Shown here piece by piece: positions 58,001 to 64,000 of a stretch of 64,000 bases of DNA. Origin of the DNA: Thalassobaculum litoreum DSM 18839. Lineage in GTDB: Bacteria > Pseudomonadota > Alphaproteobacteria > Thalassobaculales > Thalassobaculaceae. The position numbers were made by a program, and so were the translations under genes. The stretch spans positions 62,001 to 126,000 of the forward strand of contig NZ_FNBW01000010.1 of the NCBI RefSeq assembly GCF_900102465.1. The letters run 5' to 3'. The first letter of the stretch is position 1. Every line of letters begins with the position of its first letter. The notes under the pieces are model-generated. The model saw only the letters and a program-made list of their open reading frames with translations, did no database searches and was not told the origin of the DNA.

Positions 58001-60009
58001 ACCTCGCGCCAGGTCAGCCCGGCGTTCAGCACCAGGCCGTTGAATCCGTCATTCTCCATCCGCCGGTCCCAGACGGCGGCGAAGGCCTCCTGGAACGGCG
58101 TCTTGATGGTGGCGAGATCGCACTCAGTCTCGGCGCGCAGCCGCATCTCGAAATCGTGCATCCAGATCGGGTGTTCCAGGCCGCCGCCCTCGATCTCGAA
58201 CGGCACCTCGGAGAGCACGCGCACGCCCATGTTCTCCAGCATTGGCATGACGTCGCTGAGCGGTACCGGCTCGCGGCCGTGGAACAGCTTCAGGTGCAGG
58301 ACGTCTTCATCCACCCCGATCGGCCGGAACAGGTTCATGCCGAGCGTCTGGTCGGACCGAATCTCCTCCATGCGCTCCATGTCGAAGATCGCCGCATGGG
58401 CGGGGTAGGCTTCCTTGTAGGCGGTCGGAAAGGCCGGCCCGTATCGCCGCAGCAGCTTCTGGGAGCTCTCCTCCCCCTTGTCGGCGACCAGGGCGTCGTG
58501 AAGCTTGTCGGCCCAACTCCGCCCGGCATCGATCAGCCGCTGCTCCAGCTCGTCGAAATCGACCTTGGGGATCTCGCCGCGGGTGGTCCCGATGATGAAA
58601 TGCAGGCGCGCCAGAACGCTGTCCGACATCAGCGTGTAGAACGCCGTCACCTCGCCGTTGAAGGCGGTGGCCAGGATCGCCTGGAAGCGCTGCCGCAGCT
58701 GGGTGTTGTAGTGGTCGCGCGGCACGAAGACGAGCGCGCTGACGAAACGCTCGAACGCGTCACGGCGCACGAACAGCGCCGTCTTCTGGCGTTCCTGCAG
58801 GTGCAGGATGCCGATCGAGATCTCGAACAGCTCGTCCTCGCTGGCCTGGAACAGCTCGTCGCGGGGATAGGTCTCCAGAATGTTGACCAGCGCCTTGCCG
58901 TCGTGGCTGGCCGGGCGGAAGCCGGCGCGCTCGACGATCTTCTCCACCCGCCGGCGCAGCAGCGGGATCTCCTTCGGGCTTTCGTTATAGGCGACCGAGG
59001 TGAACAGCCCGATGAACCGGTGCTCGCCGACCACCTTGCCGGACTTGTCGATCTTCTTGACGCTGATGGAGTCGAGCGGCACCGGCCGGTGCACGGTGGA
59101 GACCTTGTTGGCCTTCATCACCAGCAGCGGCGTCGGGTCGAGCAGGAAGCCCTGGACCTGGTCGGGCAGCGCCGAGATGTCGCGCAGACCGTCGAACACG
59201 CTGACCTCGGGCGACCGGATGATGCCGAGGCCGCTCTTCTCGACCACCTCCATGCGGAGCTTCTTGCCGGTGGTCTTGTAGTCGTACTGGCGGTAACCGA
59301 GGAAGGTGAAGTGATTGTCCTCGATCCAGCGCAGGAAGGCGCAGATCTCGGTCAGATCGTCCTTGCTCGCGGCCTTCGGCGGCGCCTTCTCCAGCTCGGC
59401 AATGACGTCGACCATGGTCTTGCGCATGGTGCGCCAGTCCTCGACGGCGGCGCGCACGTCCTTCAGCACCTGGGCCAGGTCGGCCTCGATTTCGGCCAAC
59501 GCCTCGGAGGAGGTCTGTTCCGACACCTGGAGGTGCATGAAGGATTCACCGGCGGCGCCCTGTGCCCCCGCATCCTCCTTCAGCAAGGACGTCACCACCC
59601 CCTTGTCGTCGCGTACGACCCGCAGGATCGGGTGGATGACCAGATGCACCGTCAGGTCCCGCCGGTTCAGGGCGGCGGTGACGGAATCGACCAGGAACGG
59701 CATGTCGTCGTTGACGATTTCGATGACCGTGTGGGTCGACTGCCAGCCCACTTCCTCGAAACGCGGATTGTAGGCCCGGATCCGGGCCTGGCCCGGCTTG
59801 CGTTCGCGGCCGTAGGTCCAGATCGCGATCGCCGCGCCGAACAGGTCCTCGACCTCCTCGTCGATCAGGTCCTGCGGTGCCACGTTGGCGAAGAACTGAC
59901 GCACGAAGGTCTCCGCCGTCTCCGCCTTGGCTCCCTGCAATCGCGCGAGAACCAGGGCGCAAACGGCATCGATCTTCTCCAGCTTCAGGGTCTCAGTGCG
60001 GTTGCGCAT
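55051..60009 (-). CDS. Large NAD-specific glutamate dehydrogenase (180-kDa class)
   Basis: Oxidises glutamate to 2-oxoglutarate with NAD. At 1652 residues it belongs to the L-GDH180 class. N-terminal ACT-like regions are followed by the catalytic core: KNAVIVPVGSKGGFVVKRPPVGG (catalytic Lys region), GDMSGDVFGNGMLL and GVDCSDHEVNIKVLLG. The last ~90 residues (after GTKPKKATGKKAPDTA) are an Ala/Asp-rich tail with pentapeptide repeats. GGGGGGA lies close before the ATG. The gene heads a coupled three-gene operon and faces an unknown gene at 60324 across an operator-rich gap. Confidence 0.93.
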   Translation of the reverse strand: MRNRTETLKLEKIDAVCALVLARLQGAKAETAETFVRQFFANVAPQDLIDEEVEDLFGAAIAIWTYGRERKPGQARIRAYNPRFEEVGWQSTHTVIEIVNDDMPFLVDSVTAALNRRDLTVHLVIHPILRVVRDDKGVVTSLLKEDAGAQGAAGESFMHLQVSEQTSSEALAEIEADLAQVLKDVRAAVEDWRTMRKTMVDVIAELEKAPPKAASKDDLTEICAFLRWIEDNHFTFLGYRQYDYKTTGKKLRMEVVEKSGLGIIRSPEVSVFDGLRDISALPDQVQGFLLDPTPLLVMKANKVSTVHRPVPLDSISVKKIDKSGKVVGEHRFIGLFTSVAYNESPKEIPLLRRRVEKIVERAGFRPASHDGKALVNILETYPRDELFQASEDELFEISIGILHLQERQKTALFVRRDAFERFVSALVFVPRDHYNTQLRQRFQAILATAFNGEVTAFYTLMSDSVLARLHFIIGTTRGEIPKVDFDELEQRLIDAGRSWADKLHDALVADKGEESSQKLLRRYGPAFPTAYKEAYPAHAAIFDMERMEEIRSDQTLGMNLFRPIGVDEDVLHLKLFHGREPVPLSDVMPMLENMGVRVLSEVPFEIEGGGLEHPIWMHDFEMRLRAETECDLATIKTPFQEAFAAVWDRRMENDGFNGLVLNAGLTWREVTVIRAYAKYLRQAAFTFSQDYMEETLLAYAPIARLLVKLFAARFDPAAEQDRTKAVEGLEDKIHSALDDVANLDQDRILRRFLNLIRSTLRTNFYQMGEDGEPKSYTSFKLDSQSLQDLPLPRPMVEIWVYSPRVEAIHLRGGKVARGGIRWSDRREDFRTEILGLMKAQQVKNAVIVPVGSKGGFVVKRPPVGGTREEVQAEGIECYKTLMRGMLDITDNISGPDIIPPRHVVRYDGDDPYLVVAADKGTATFSDIANGVSQDYGFWLDDAFASGGSAGYDHKKMGITARGAWESVKRHFRELGHNTQSEDFTVVGCGDMSGDVFGNGMLLSKHIRLVGAFNHLHIFVDPDPDTARSFKERQRLFELPRSSWSDYNAKLISKGGGVFDRSAKSIKLSPEIKKAFGMTEDSVPPSELIRAMLKADVDLLWFGGIGTYIKSERESNADVGDRANDPVRIDAKEIGAKVLGEGANLGVTQRGRIEAALRGVKLNTDAIDNSAGVDCSDHEVNIKVLLGAIVSDGDMTLKQRDKLLEAMTDDVAELVLADNYDQTQALSIASHKGLSLIDAQSRLMRELERGHLKLNRRIEFLPDDEAIADRVTAGKGLTRPELAVLLAYAKMELYDDLLDSDLPDDPALAEDLALYFPERLRAKHGKAITEHRLRREIIATTVTNSMINRVGATFLNTLHEQTGAKPAEIARAYTVVRDVFGLRGLWDAIEALDNKVPAALQTRMLLDIQRLVERETLWFLRNGRRPLDIASHVNEFEPGVSALKGCLVEVIGDVERDDLRLVCSELEEKGVPKDLAHEIASLEALSSACDVVRLALASKSEVRTVAIVYFKVGARFSLDWLRDRASELAADTYWQKLAVNALVDDFYQHQSQLAQHVLGHVDAGGGGSGTKPKKATGKKAPDTAVADTAAADTAAVGNGDVAATDAAITAWSADRVDDVDRADRLLDDIRSADHVDLAMLAVANGQMRALLSR
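55228..55272. repeat. 15-bp tandem repeat in the gdh 3' end
   Basis: CCGCAGTGTCGGC recurs at 55230, 55245 and 55260, a 15-bp period. On the coding strand it encodes the ADTAA-type pentapeptides of the glutamate dehydrogenase tail. Confidence 0.8.
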
Positions 60010-60153
60010 AGCGGTCCCCCCTTAGAAATTCGGTCGCCAGCGAGCCTATCAGAACGGCCGAACTACCGGAAACAATTCAGGGATTATGGATATTTACGGG
60101 TCGGGGCCTCCATCGGACACGCGCGCCGCGGTTTTTTCTTTGGCTGTCTTCCG

Positions 60154-60172
60154 TCTATCAAAAATTGATAGA
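60154..60172. promoter_or_regulatory. Inverted repeat TCTATCAA-N3-TTGATAGA
   Basis: Perfect 8-bp arms with a 3-nt spacer in the divergent gap between glutamate dehydrogenase and the unknown gene. The centre is 31 bp (three helical turns) from the second repeat at 60188-60200. The same ATCRA-N3-TYGAT architecture recurs before the HTH-PAS gene. Confidence 0.65.
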
Positions 60173-60187
60173 ATAGATAGGAAACTG

Positions 60188-60200
60188 ATCAAATATTGAT
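60188..60200. promoter_or_regulatory. Inverted repeat ATCAA-N3-TTGAT
   Basis: Perfect 5-bp arms with spacer ATA. It lies 124 bp before the ATG at 60324. The partner repeat is 60154-60172. Confidence 0.6.
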
Positions 60201-60323
60201 TGGATTTCTTCACCTGCGATAAAGTTCAGCGTTTGCCGAATCCGAGTCAATACGTCGCACGGTTGTTTGTTTCTCTTTCAGGTGACGGCTGGCCCGGATG
60301 CCCATTCGCCAATGGAGGATCAA

Positions 60324-61070
60324 ATGCAAAGAACTCGACTGCCCCAGGCCTTGGCCGGAACGATCATGGGTGACCTCATCGCCGAGGGTCAGCGCGCGCT
60401 GGCCCGCCACGGTGCGGAAATGACCATCCACGGCGACTTCGCGGCCTTCGCGAACGTCGACCGGGATACTGCCATTGCCTTCCCGGGATATTTCAACGAG
60501 ACCACAAACGCCGACCGTGGAATGTGCGTCCTGATCCACAAGGACGGAGAGACCATCGGCACCTATGCCTGCGGCCTCTACCTGCCGGTCGACACCATGG
60601 CCGAGTACATCGACGAGATCGGCCTGCACAACGCCTGCGCCAAGCCCGATATCGAGATCTTCGGGACGGTGCGCGAGTGGTTCGAGGCGATGGAAGGGCC
60701 CTCGGCCTTCTCCGGCGGCATCTGGGTGCGCCCGGATCTGCGGGGCACGGATCTGTCCAGGCTGCTGGTGCCGTTCCTGCCGATGATCGGTCGCAGCTTC
60801 GCGGTCGATGTCTGGGATGCCAAGCACGTCTTCTTCATGGTGCCGGAGATCATCATGAAGAAGGGCATCGCGGAGCGGTACCGGCCGCTGTTCCTGGAGC
60901 CGGGCGCCACGTGGCACTACACCACGCCGCCCACGCCCCTCTGGTTCGGCTACGCGGCGCCGGTGCAGATCATGAAGGATGCCCTGGACTTCATCTCCAA
61001 AGGTCCGGACGTCCTAGTTCCGACCAAGACACCACAGCCTGCCGTCCAGCATGCCGAACTGGTACGCTGA
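60324..61070 (+). CDS. Unknown protein, possibly GNAT-fold
   Basis: A 248-residue protein I do not recognise. The ATG at 60324 has GGAGGA 5 bp upstream; an in-frame ATG at 60312 is part of that signal. MCVLIHKDGETIGTYACGLYLP is a possible strand pair, and GGIWVRPDLRGTDLSRLLVPFLPMIGRSFAVDVWDA resembles the acetyl-CoA binding motif A of GNAT acetyltransferases. No catalytic residues can be assigned. Its 3' end overlaps the convergent HTH-PAS gene by 80 bp. The promoter region is shared with glutamate dehydrogenase and carries two inverted repeats. Confidence 0.55.
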   Translation: MQRTRLPQALAGTIMGDLIAEGQRALARHGAEMTIHGDFAAFANVDRDTAIAFPGYFNETTNADRGMCVLIHKDGETIGTYACGLYLPVDTMAEYIDEIGLHNACAKPDIEIFGTVREWFEAMEGPSAFSGGIWVRPDLRGTDLSRLLVPFLPMIGRSFAVDVWDAKHVFFMVPEIIMKKGIAERYRPLFLEPGATWHYTTPPTPLWFGYAAPVQIMKDALDFISKGPDVLVPTKTPQPAVQHAELVR

Positions 61071-61656
61071 GCACGGTGAACTCGAGGTCGCCGCGGCGGC
61101 AATACGCAAGGTTCGGCTCATTGGCGATGATCGATCGCCAATAGCGTTCTGAGGCGGACACCGCCACGTCCTGATCCGCGAGCTCCATCAGGGGGCGTCC
61201 GACCATGTTGTTGGACGCCCACCGGAGCCCGTGACCGAGCAGGCCGATCCGCAGCCCGCCGTCGTCGCCGACATTGACGCTGGACATTCGGTCGGTCGCC
61301 CCGCCGAGGCGGCGCACCAGATCCTCCAGATCTTGAGTTTCCATCGACTGGGCCCACAGCCGGGTCAGACTGGTGAACCGTCCGGGCATGCGCCGGATCA
61401 GCTCGGCCGGTAGCGCGACCGTGATCAGCGGATCCAGCTCGCCCGGCGCCTTCGGCCGGTCCAGCGCCCCCTCCGCCGCCAGCGCGGTGGCCACCTTGTC
61501 GATCGAGCTGCGCCTGGCCTGAATCGCACCGTTCTGCGCCAGCATGCGGTAGACCGTCGCCTCGCCGAGGCCGGCCGCCACGGCCAATCGCTCGCGGGTC
61601 CAGTTCAGCCGCGCCAGCGCGGCCCGCAACGCCTCGCCTGTCAGGTAGTCGTCCAT
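60991..61656 (-). CDS. HTH (XRE-like) regulator with PAS-like C-terminal domain
   Basis: A 221-residue probable transcription regulator. The N-terminal HTH is LTGEALRAALARLNWTRERLAVAAGLGEATVYRMLAQNGAIQ (about 5-45), followed by a KVATAL helix. A C-terminal PAS-like domain appears in ASNNMVGRPLMELADQDVAVSASERYWRSIIANEPNLAYCRRGDLEFTVLSVPVRHAG. The middle resembles regulators common in Rhodospirillales. The AT-rich DNA just upstream of its start carries ATCAA/TTGAT-type inverted repeats like those before the convergent unknown gene, so self-regulation is plausible. Confidence 0.65.
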   Translation of the reverse strand: MDDYLTGEALRAALARLNWTRERLAVAAGLGEATVYRMLAQNGAIQARRSSIDKVATALAAEGALDRPKAPGELDPLITVALPAELIRRMPGRFTSLTRLWAQSMETQDLEDLVRRLGGATDRMSSVNVGDDGGLRIGLLGHGLRWASNNMVGRPLMELADQDVAVSASERYWRSIIANEPNLAYCRRGDLEFTVLSVPVRHAGRQAVVSWSELGRPDLWR

Positions 61657-61737
61657 TGGACGAGACTACATCCAGCGGCTGAATTTTTAAATATGATAGA
61701 TGGATGATCGGTTTGACTTGGCTAAAAATCGGCATAG

Positions 61738-61761
61738 ATCAAAACCTGATCGATTTTCGAT
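61738..61761. promoter_or_regulatory. Overlapping inverted repeats upstream of the HTH-PAS gene
   Basis: ATCAA-AAC-CTGAT (61738-61750, one mismatch) overlaps ATCGA-TTT-TCGAT (61749-61761, perfect). Centres are 11 bp apart, one helical turn. They lie about 82-105 bp upstream of the HTH-PAS ATG and 76-99 bp upstream of the gene at 61837. Confidence 0.55.
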
Positions 61762-61836
61762 AGGCAAGATGCAATTATATCGCTAGTCTGATGCTTCGAT
61801 ACTCGCGCATGGCAGAACAGGTGACGGATCGGACAC

Positions 61837-62538
61837 ATGCCTCCATCGGATGACAGAGTTGGCGGCGGTGCCGGTCCCGGCACCTCGGGGCCGCAGGATC
61901 TCGATACACTCTTTGATTTCACCCGGACCCTTGCGCCCCCGCGCGGCGCGGCCGGCGCGGGAGCCTCGCGCGCCGACATGTCGCGTGCCGACGTCCTGCG
62001 CGGTCACGGGCTGCCCGTGGGGCTCACCGTCCCCTCGATCCAGCTTGCCCATGCGCTCGAGCTGCTGACCCGGCGCCCGCTGCGGACGGATCCCCGCAGC
62101 CCGGATCAGGACTTCCCGGAGGACCCCGACCTCGCAGAGGACGCCGAGGAGGCGCGGCGCCTGGTGGCGGATGCCCTGGCCTCGCTTGCCGGCTCGTCCG
62201 GGCTGAGCGTTCCGATGGGCGCCCTGACTCAGTCGCCGGCGCCGACGGTCGTCGATCCGGAGGTGGAGGCGGTGTTCGTGGAGTTCGACATGGCGCGGGA
62301 AGCCTGGAAGGCGCTACCGCCCTCGGCGGAGGCCTGGAAGCCGCACCCGGACGTGGACCGGTATCTCGCGGCGGAGGATGCGGTCCTGAACCTGACGGAC
62401 GGCAACGCCGTGGTGCTGAGCCGCCAGGCCGGTCTGCTGCTGGAGCTGGCCGACGAACTCGCCGACCAGATGGGGCCGGCGGCGGCGAACGCGATCGCCA
62501 ATGTCGCCCAGGGTCTGCTGCTCAGGCTGCGTCGCTGA
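61837..62538 (+). CDS. Hypothetical protein, Ala/Asp-rich
   Basis: A 233-residue protein with no recognised domain. Residues 1-60 are Gly/Ala/Pro-rich and probably disordered. The rest is acidic and helical: VPSIQLAHALELLTRRPL, DAEEARRLVADALASLAG, and a C-terminal helix pair (VLSRQAGLLLELADELADQMGPAAANAIANVAQGLLLRLRR). There is no signal peptide or membrane segment. The start ATG lacks a strong signal, so a later start is possible. It is divergent from the HTH-PAS gene and ends in a double hairpin. Confidence 0.55.
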   Translation: MPPSDDRVGGGAGPGTSGPQDLDTLFDFTRTLAPPRGAAGAGASRADMSRADVLRGHGLPVGLTVPSIQLAHALELLTRRPLRTDPRSPDQDFPEDPDLAEDAEEARRLVADALASLAGSSGLSVPMGALTQSPAPTVVDPEVEAVFVEFDMAREAWKALPPSAEAWKPHPDVDRYLAAEDAVLNLTDGNAVVLSRQAGLLLELADELADQMGPAAANAIANVAQGLLLRLRR

Positions 62539-62565
62539 CACGAATGCCCGGACCGCGCCGGTAGC

Positions 62566-62598
62566 CCCGTGGTCGCCACGGGTCCCCCGGTGGGGGAC
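62566..62598. terminator. Two adjacent hairpins
   Basis: CCCGTGG-TCG-CCACGGG (62566-62582) and GTCCCCC-GGT-GGGGGAC (62582-62598) are perfect 7-bp stems back to back. They lie between the hypothetical gene's stop and the convergent tRNA-Gly gene and probably end transcription from both sides. Confidence 0.6.
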
Positions 62599-62625
62599 TG
62601 ATACACCGTCGATGTGCAGGAAAAT

Positions 62626-62700
62626 TGGAGCGGGCGATGAGATTCGAACTCACGACCCCAACCTTGGCAAGGTTGTGCTCTACCCCTGAGCTACGCCCGC
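62626..62700 (-). tRNA. tRNA-Gly (anticodon GCC)
   Basis: Read on the minus strand: acceptor stem GCGGGCG/CGCCCGC, D arm GCTC-AGGGGTA-GAGC, anticodon stem CAACC/GGTTG with loop TTGCCAA (anticodon GCC), T arm GTGAG-TTCGAAT-CTCAT, discriminator T and an encoded CCA (62626-62628). The length is 75 nt with CCA. All four stems pair. Confidence 0.97.
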
Positions 62701-62718
62701 GCTCCGTCGAGGCCGCGG

Positions 62719-62746
62719 ATAATACCGGCGGATCGCACGATTGCAA
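62719..62746 (-). promoter_or_regulatory. Sigma-70-type promoter of tRNA-Gly
   Basis: On the minus strand TTGCAA (62741-62746) and TATTAT (62719-62724) are 16 bp apart, with 18 bp from the -10 to the tRNA 5' end. This is a good housekeeping promoter fit. Confidence 0.7.
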
Positions 62747-62845
62747 GAGCGATTAACGCCTTTTTCCACGGATTTTTTTTGCCCCCGAAATATGGCTAAA
62801 ACCCAAGCGTTTTCAAATAGCTATGGCACGGCTCGCGGCGCAGGC

Positions 62846-63400
62846 TCACTCGCCGGCAGCGATTTTGATATGAAAGACGGCCCAGGCGAGGCCGGAGTCG
62901 TCATCCGCCGTCTGACCCTCGTAACTGCCGGCCGGGAACGCCAGCCATACGGGACCTCGCCCGCCCAGGGCCAGCGGCTTCCCGCCCTGGGACGTGGCCA
63001 GCACGAAGGTTCCAGCGCGCACCTCGGCGATCTTGAAGGACGGGGCATACCCGTCGACGGCCTGGACCAGCACCTCGCTGCCCGTCGCCCCGACGAGGTC
63101 GAGCACGGCGGCGAGCGTCGGACCGCTGACGGTCACCGGCCCGGGCCAGTTCGAATAGCCGATCTCGACCGTCTTCTGCGGCAGCGCGGCCAGATCGTCC
63201 AGCGTCAGCGCGTAGGCTTTCTCGAACGTCTCCTGCAGCGTGCCGAACAGCACGTCGGAGAACGGGTCGAACGGTCCGCGGTTGGTGTTGTCGATGGCCC
63301 CCGTCACGGTGAGGACGACCGGGCCGGCGGCCCGGGCCGGGGCCGACAGGGGCAACAGGACGAGCAGGGCGGCGAGAAGGGCGAGGGCGACACGGCGCAT
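62846..63400 (-). CDS. Secreted molybdopterin-binding-fold (SUOX-like) protein
   Basis: A 184-residue exported protein from the ATG at 63400 (GGAG 6 bp upstream; an ATG at 63412 is in that signal). The Sec signal ends ARA near residue 24. The mature part resembles the small oxidoreductase molybdopterin-binding (sulfite oxidase) domain: VVLTVTGAIDN, LTLDDLAALPQKTVEIGY, GPTLAAVLDLVGA, VDGYAPSFKIAEV, FVLATSQGGKPL and GPVWLAFPAG. It has no cysteine in the mature part, so it cannot hold the molybdenum-ligand Cys of true sulfite oxidase. Its role is unknown. It is divergent from the prolyl-tRNA deacylase. Confidence 0.7.
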   Translation of the reverse strand: MRRVALALLAALLVLLPLSAPARAAGPVVLTVTGAIDNTNRGPFDPFSDVLFGTLQETFEKAYALTLDDLAALPQKTVEIGYSNWPGPVTVSGPTLAAVLDLVGATGSEVLVQAVDGYAPSFKIAEVRAGTFVLATSQGGKPLALGGRGPVWLAFPAGSYEGQTADDDSGLAWAVFHIKIAAGE

Positions 63401-63607
63401 GGGACACTCCATACCGAGCAGGAACACCGAATTCGGTTCTTCCCAGGATAGCACGCGCCGCGGCAGACGCAGACCGTTCACGGCTTCCCGCCGGCGCGGC
63501 GCGGCGCGAAAACCCTCCGGTGCTGCACCCGGAGCGCAAAATGCGCTAGACAAGCCCATCACACACCGCGACAAGCCACCGAAACCGCGCATACCGGAGC
63601 TTCCCAG

Positions 63608-64000
63608 ATGGCCGAAAGCGAGACGCCTACCTCGCCCGAACTGCCCACCTCGCCCGAGACGCTGCTGGCCCGACTCGACGCGCTGGACATCGCCTACGAC
63701 TTGCACACCCACCCGCCGCTGTTCACGGTGGAGGACAGCAAGGCGCTGCGCGGCGACCTGCCCGGGGGGCACTGCAAGAACCTGTTCCTGCGCGACCGCA
63801 AGGGCGCCATGTGGCTGGTGGTCTGCCTGGAGGACCGGCGGATCGACCTGAAGGCGCTGGGCGCCCTGCTCGGCGGCGTGCGCCTGTCCTTCGGCAGTGC
63901 GGACCGGCTGATGAACACCCTGGGGGTGATCCCGGGCGCGGTGTCGCCGTTCACGCTGATCAACGACACCGAGACCTCGGTCACCGTGATCCTGGACAAG
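63608..64000 (+). CDS. Prolyl-tRNA deacylase (PrdX/YbaK-like), partial
   Basis: The first 131 codons of a gene that runs off the window with no stop. It matches the YbaK/ProX editing domain that removes mischarged Ala from tRNA(Pro). Features are LLARLDALDIAYDLHTHPPLFTVEDSK, GGHCKNLFLRDRKGAMWLVV (conserved Lys), DLKALGALLGG and LMNTLGVIPGAVSPFTLINDT, the PrdX-type order. A short duplicated PTSPEL/PTSPET leader precedes it. The missing part should be about 30-40 residues. Confidence 0.85.
   Translation, partial: MAESETPTSPELPTSPETLLARLDALDIAYDLHTHPPLFTVEDSKALRGDLPGGHCKNLFLRDRKGAMWLVVCLEDRRIDLKALGALLGGVRLSFGSADRLMNTLGVIPGAVSPFTLINDTETSVTVILDK

Larger units (their letters stand above)
60010..60323. 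other. Divergent promoter region of gdh and the unknown gene
   Basis: About 314 bp with no gene. It is AT-rich from 60060 to 60260. It contains two TATCAA-type inverted repeats (60154-60172 and 60188-60200) and GATA-rich DNA between them. The nearest starts are gdh (minus, 60009) and the unknown gene (plus, 60324), so it must hold both promoters. Confidence 0.7.

Noticed and set aside
55717-60168. 1483-codon frame antisense to the glutamate dehydrogenase
   Set aside because: Shadow of the real gene; low-complexity His/Gly/Arg sequence with no domain.
62501-62689. 62-codon frame containing GAGDEIRTHDPNLGKVVLYP
   Set aside because: This is the translated complement of tRNA-Gly, a well-known annotation artefact.

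Overview
This 64 kb window is a continuous piece of a high-GC (about 70 % by eye) alphaproteobacterial chromosome. The order dnaA-dnaN-recF-gyrB next to rpsT, mutM, ubiE and ubiB, a very large NAD-glutamate dehydrogenase, an NDUFS6-like zinc-finger protein and clustered GANTC (CcrM-type) sites all fit this class. The overall style suggests a Rhodospirillales-like free-living organism, but I cannot name a genus. I see no insertion sequence, prophage, CRISPR array or rRNA. One tRNA (Gly-GCC) is present. The last gene runs off the right edge.

Layout. 0-15.9 kb: metabolic and repair genes, including a PPOX flavoprotein, a zinc-ribbon membrane protein with an HNH nuclease, an SDR, recQ with a feruloyl-CoA-synthase-like ligase, a lipoprotein hydrolase, a YHS protein, an EEP phosphohydrolase, polA, an arginase-family enzyme, an Hpt/pseudo-receiver protein and rsmB. 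15.9-21.1 kb: a TetR regulator divergent from an RND efflux adaptor and pump, with two near-identical operators between them. 21.2-27.6 kb: rpe, a heparinase II/III protein, then a three-gene polysaccharide-initiation module (WecA/WbpL-like transferase, sugar-nucleotide reductase, WbpM-like dehydratase). 27.6-31.6 kb: a minus-strand operon deoA-deoB-phytanoyl dioxygenase-DUF2937. 31.8-37.2 kb: small envelope proteins, purH, a DMT transporter, a hydrolase, bacterioferritin and an orphan beta-trefoil-like protein. 37.2-44.7 kb: gyrB, recF, dnaN and dnaA on the minus strand, followed by a 1 kb AT-rich gap that is the best origin-of-replication candidate. 44.7-54.6 kb: rpsT, an enoyl-CoA hydratase, mutM, ubiE, ubiB, a NUDIX protein, gluQRS, an esterase, an HNH protein and a UMF1 transporter. 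54.6-61.7 kb: the glutamate dehydrogenase operon facing an unknown gene and an HTH-PAS regulator that share a putative operator motif. The last 2 kb hold an unknown gene, tRNA-Gly, a secreted SUOX-fold protein and a partial prolyl-tRNA deacylase.

How it fits together. The rsmB-rpe-heparinase-purH series is, from memory, commonly contiguous in alphaproteobacteria. Here it is split by the efflux cassette and by the sugar and nucleoside block, so these look like insertions into a conserved backbone. Many neighbours overlap by ATGA/GTGA or sit within 15 bp, which marks coupled operons (dnaN-recF, deoA-deoB-phyH, gdh-STAS-MFS, transferase-reductase). Intergenic gaps carry two families of short palindromic repeats. 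The most novel-looking signals are the GANTC-dense origin candidate, the shared inverted-repeat motif around the HTH-PAS regulator, the orphan trefoil protein, and the unusual deo and gdh operon partners.
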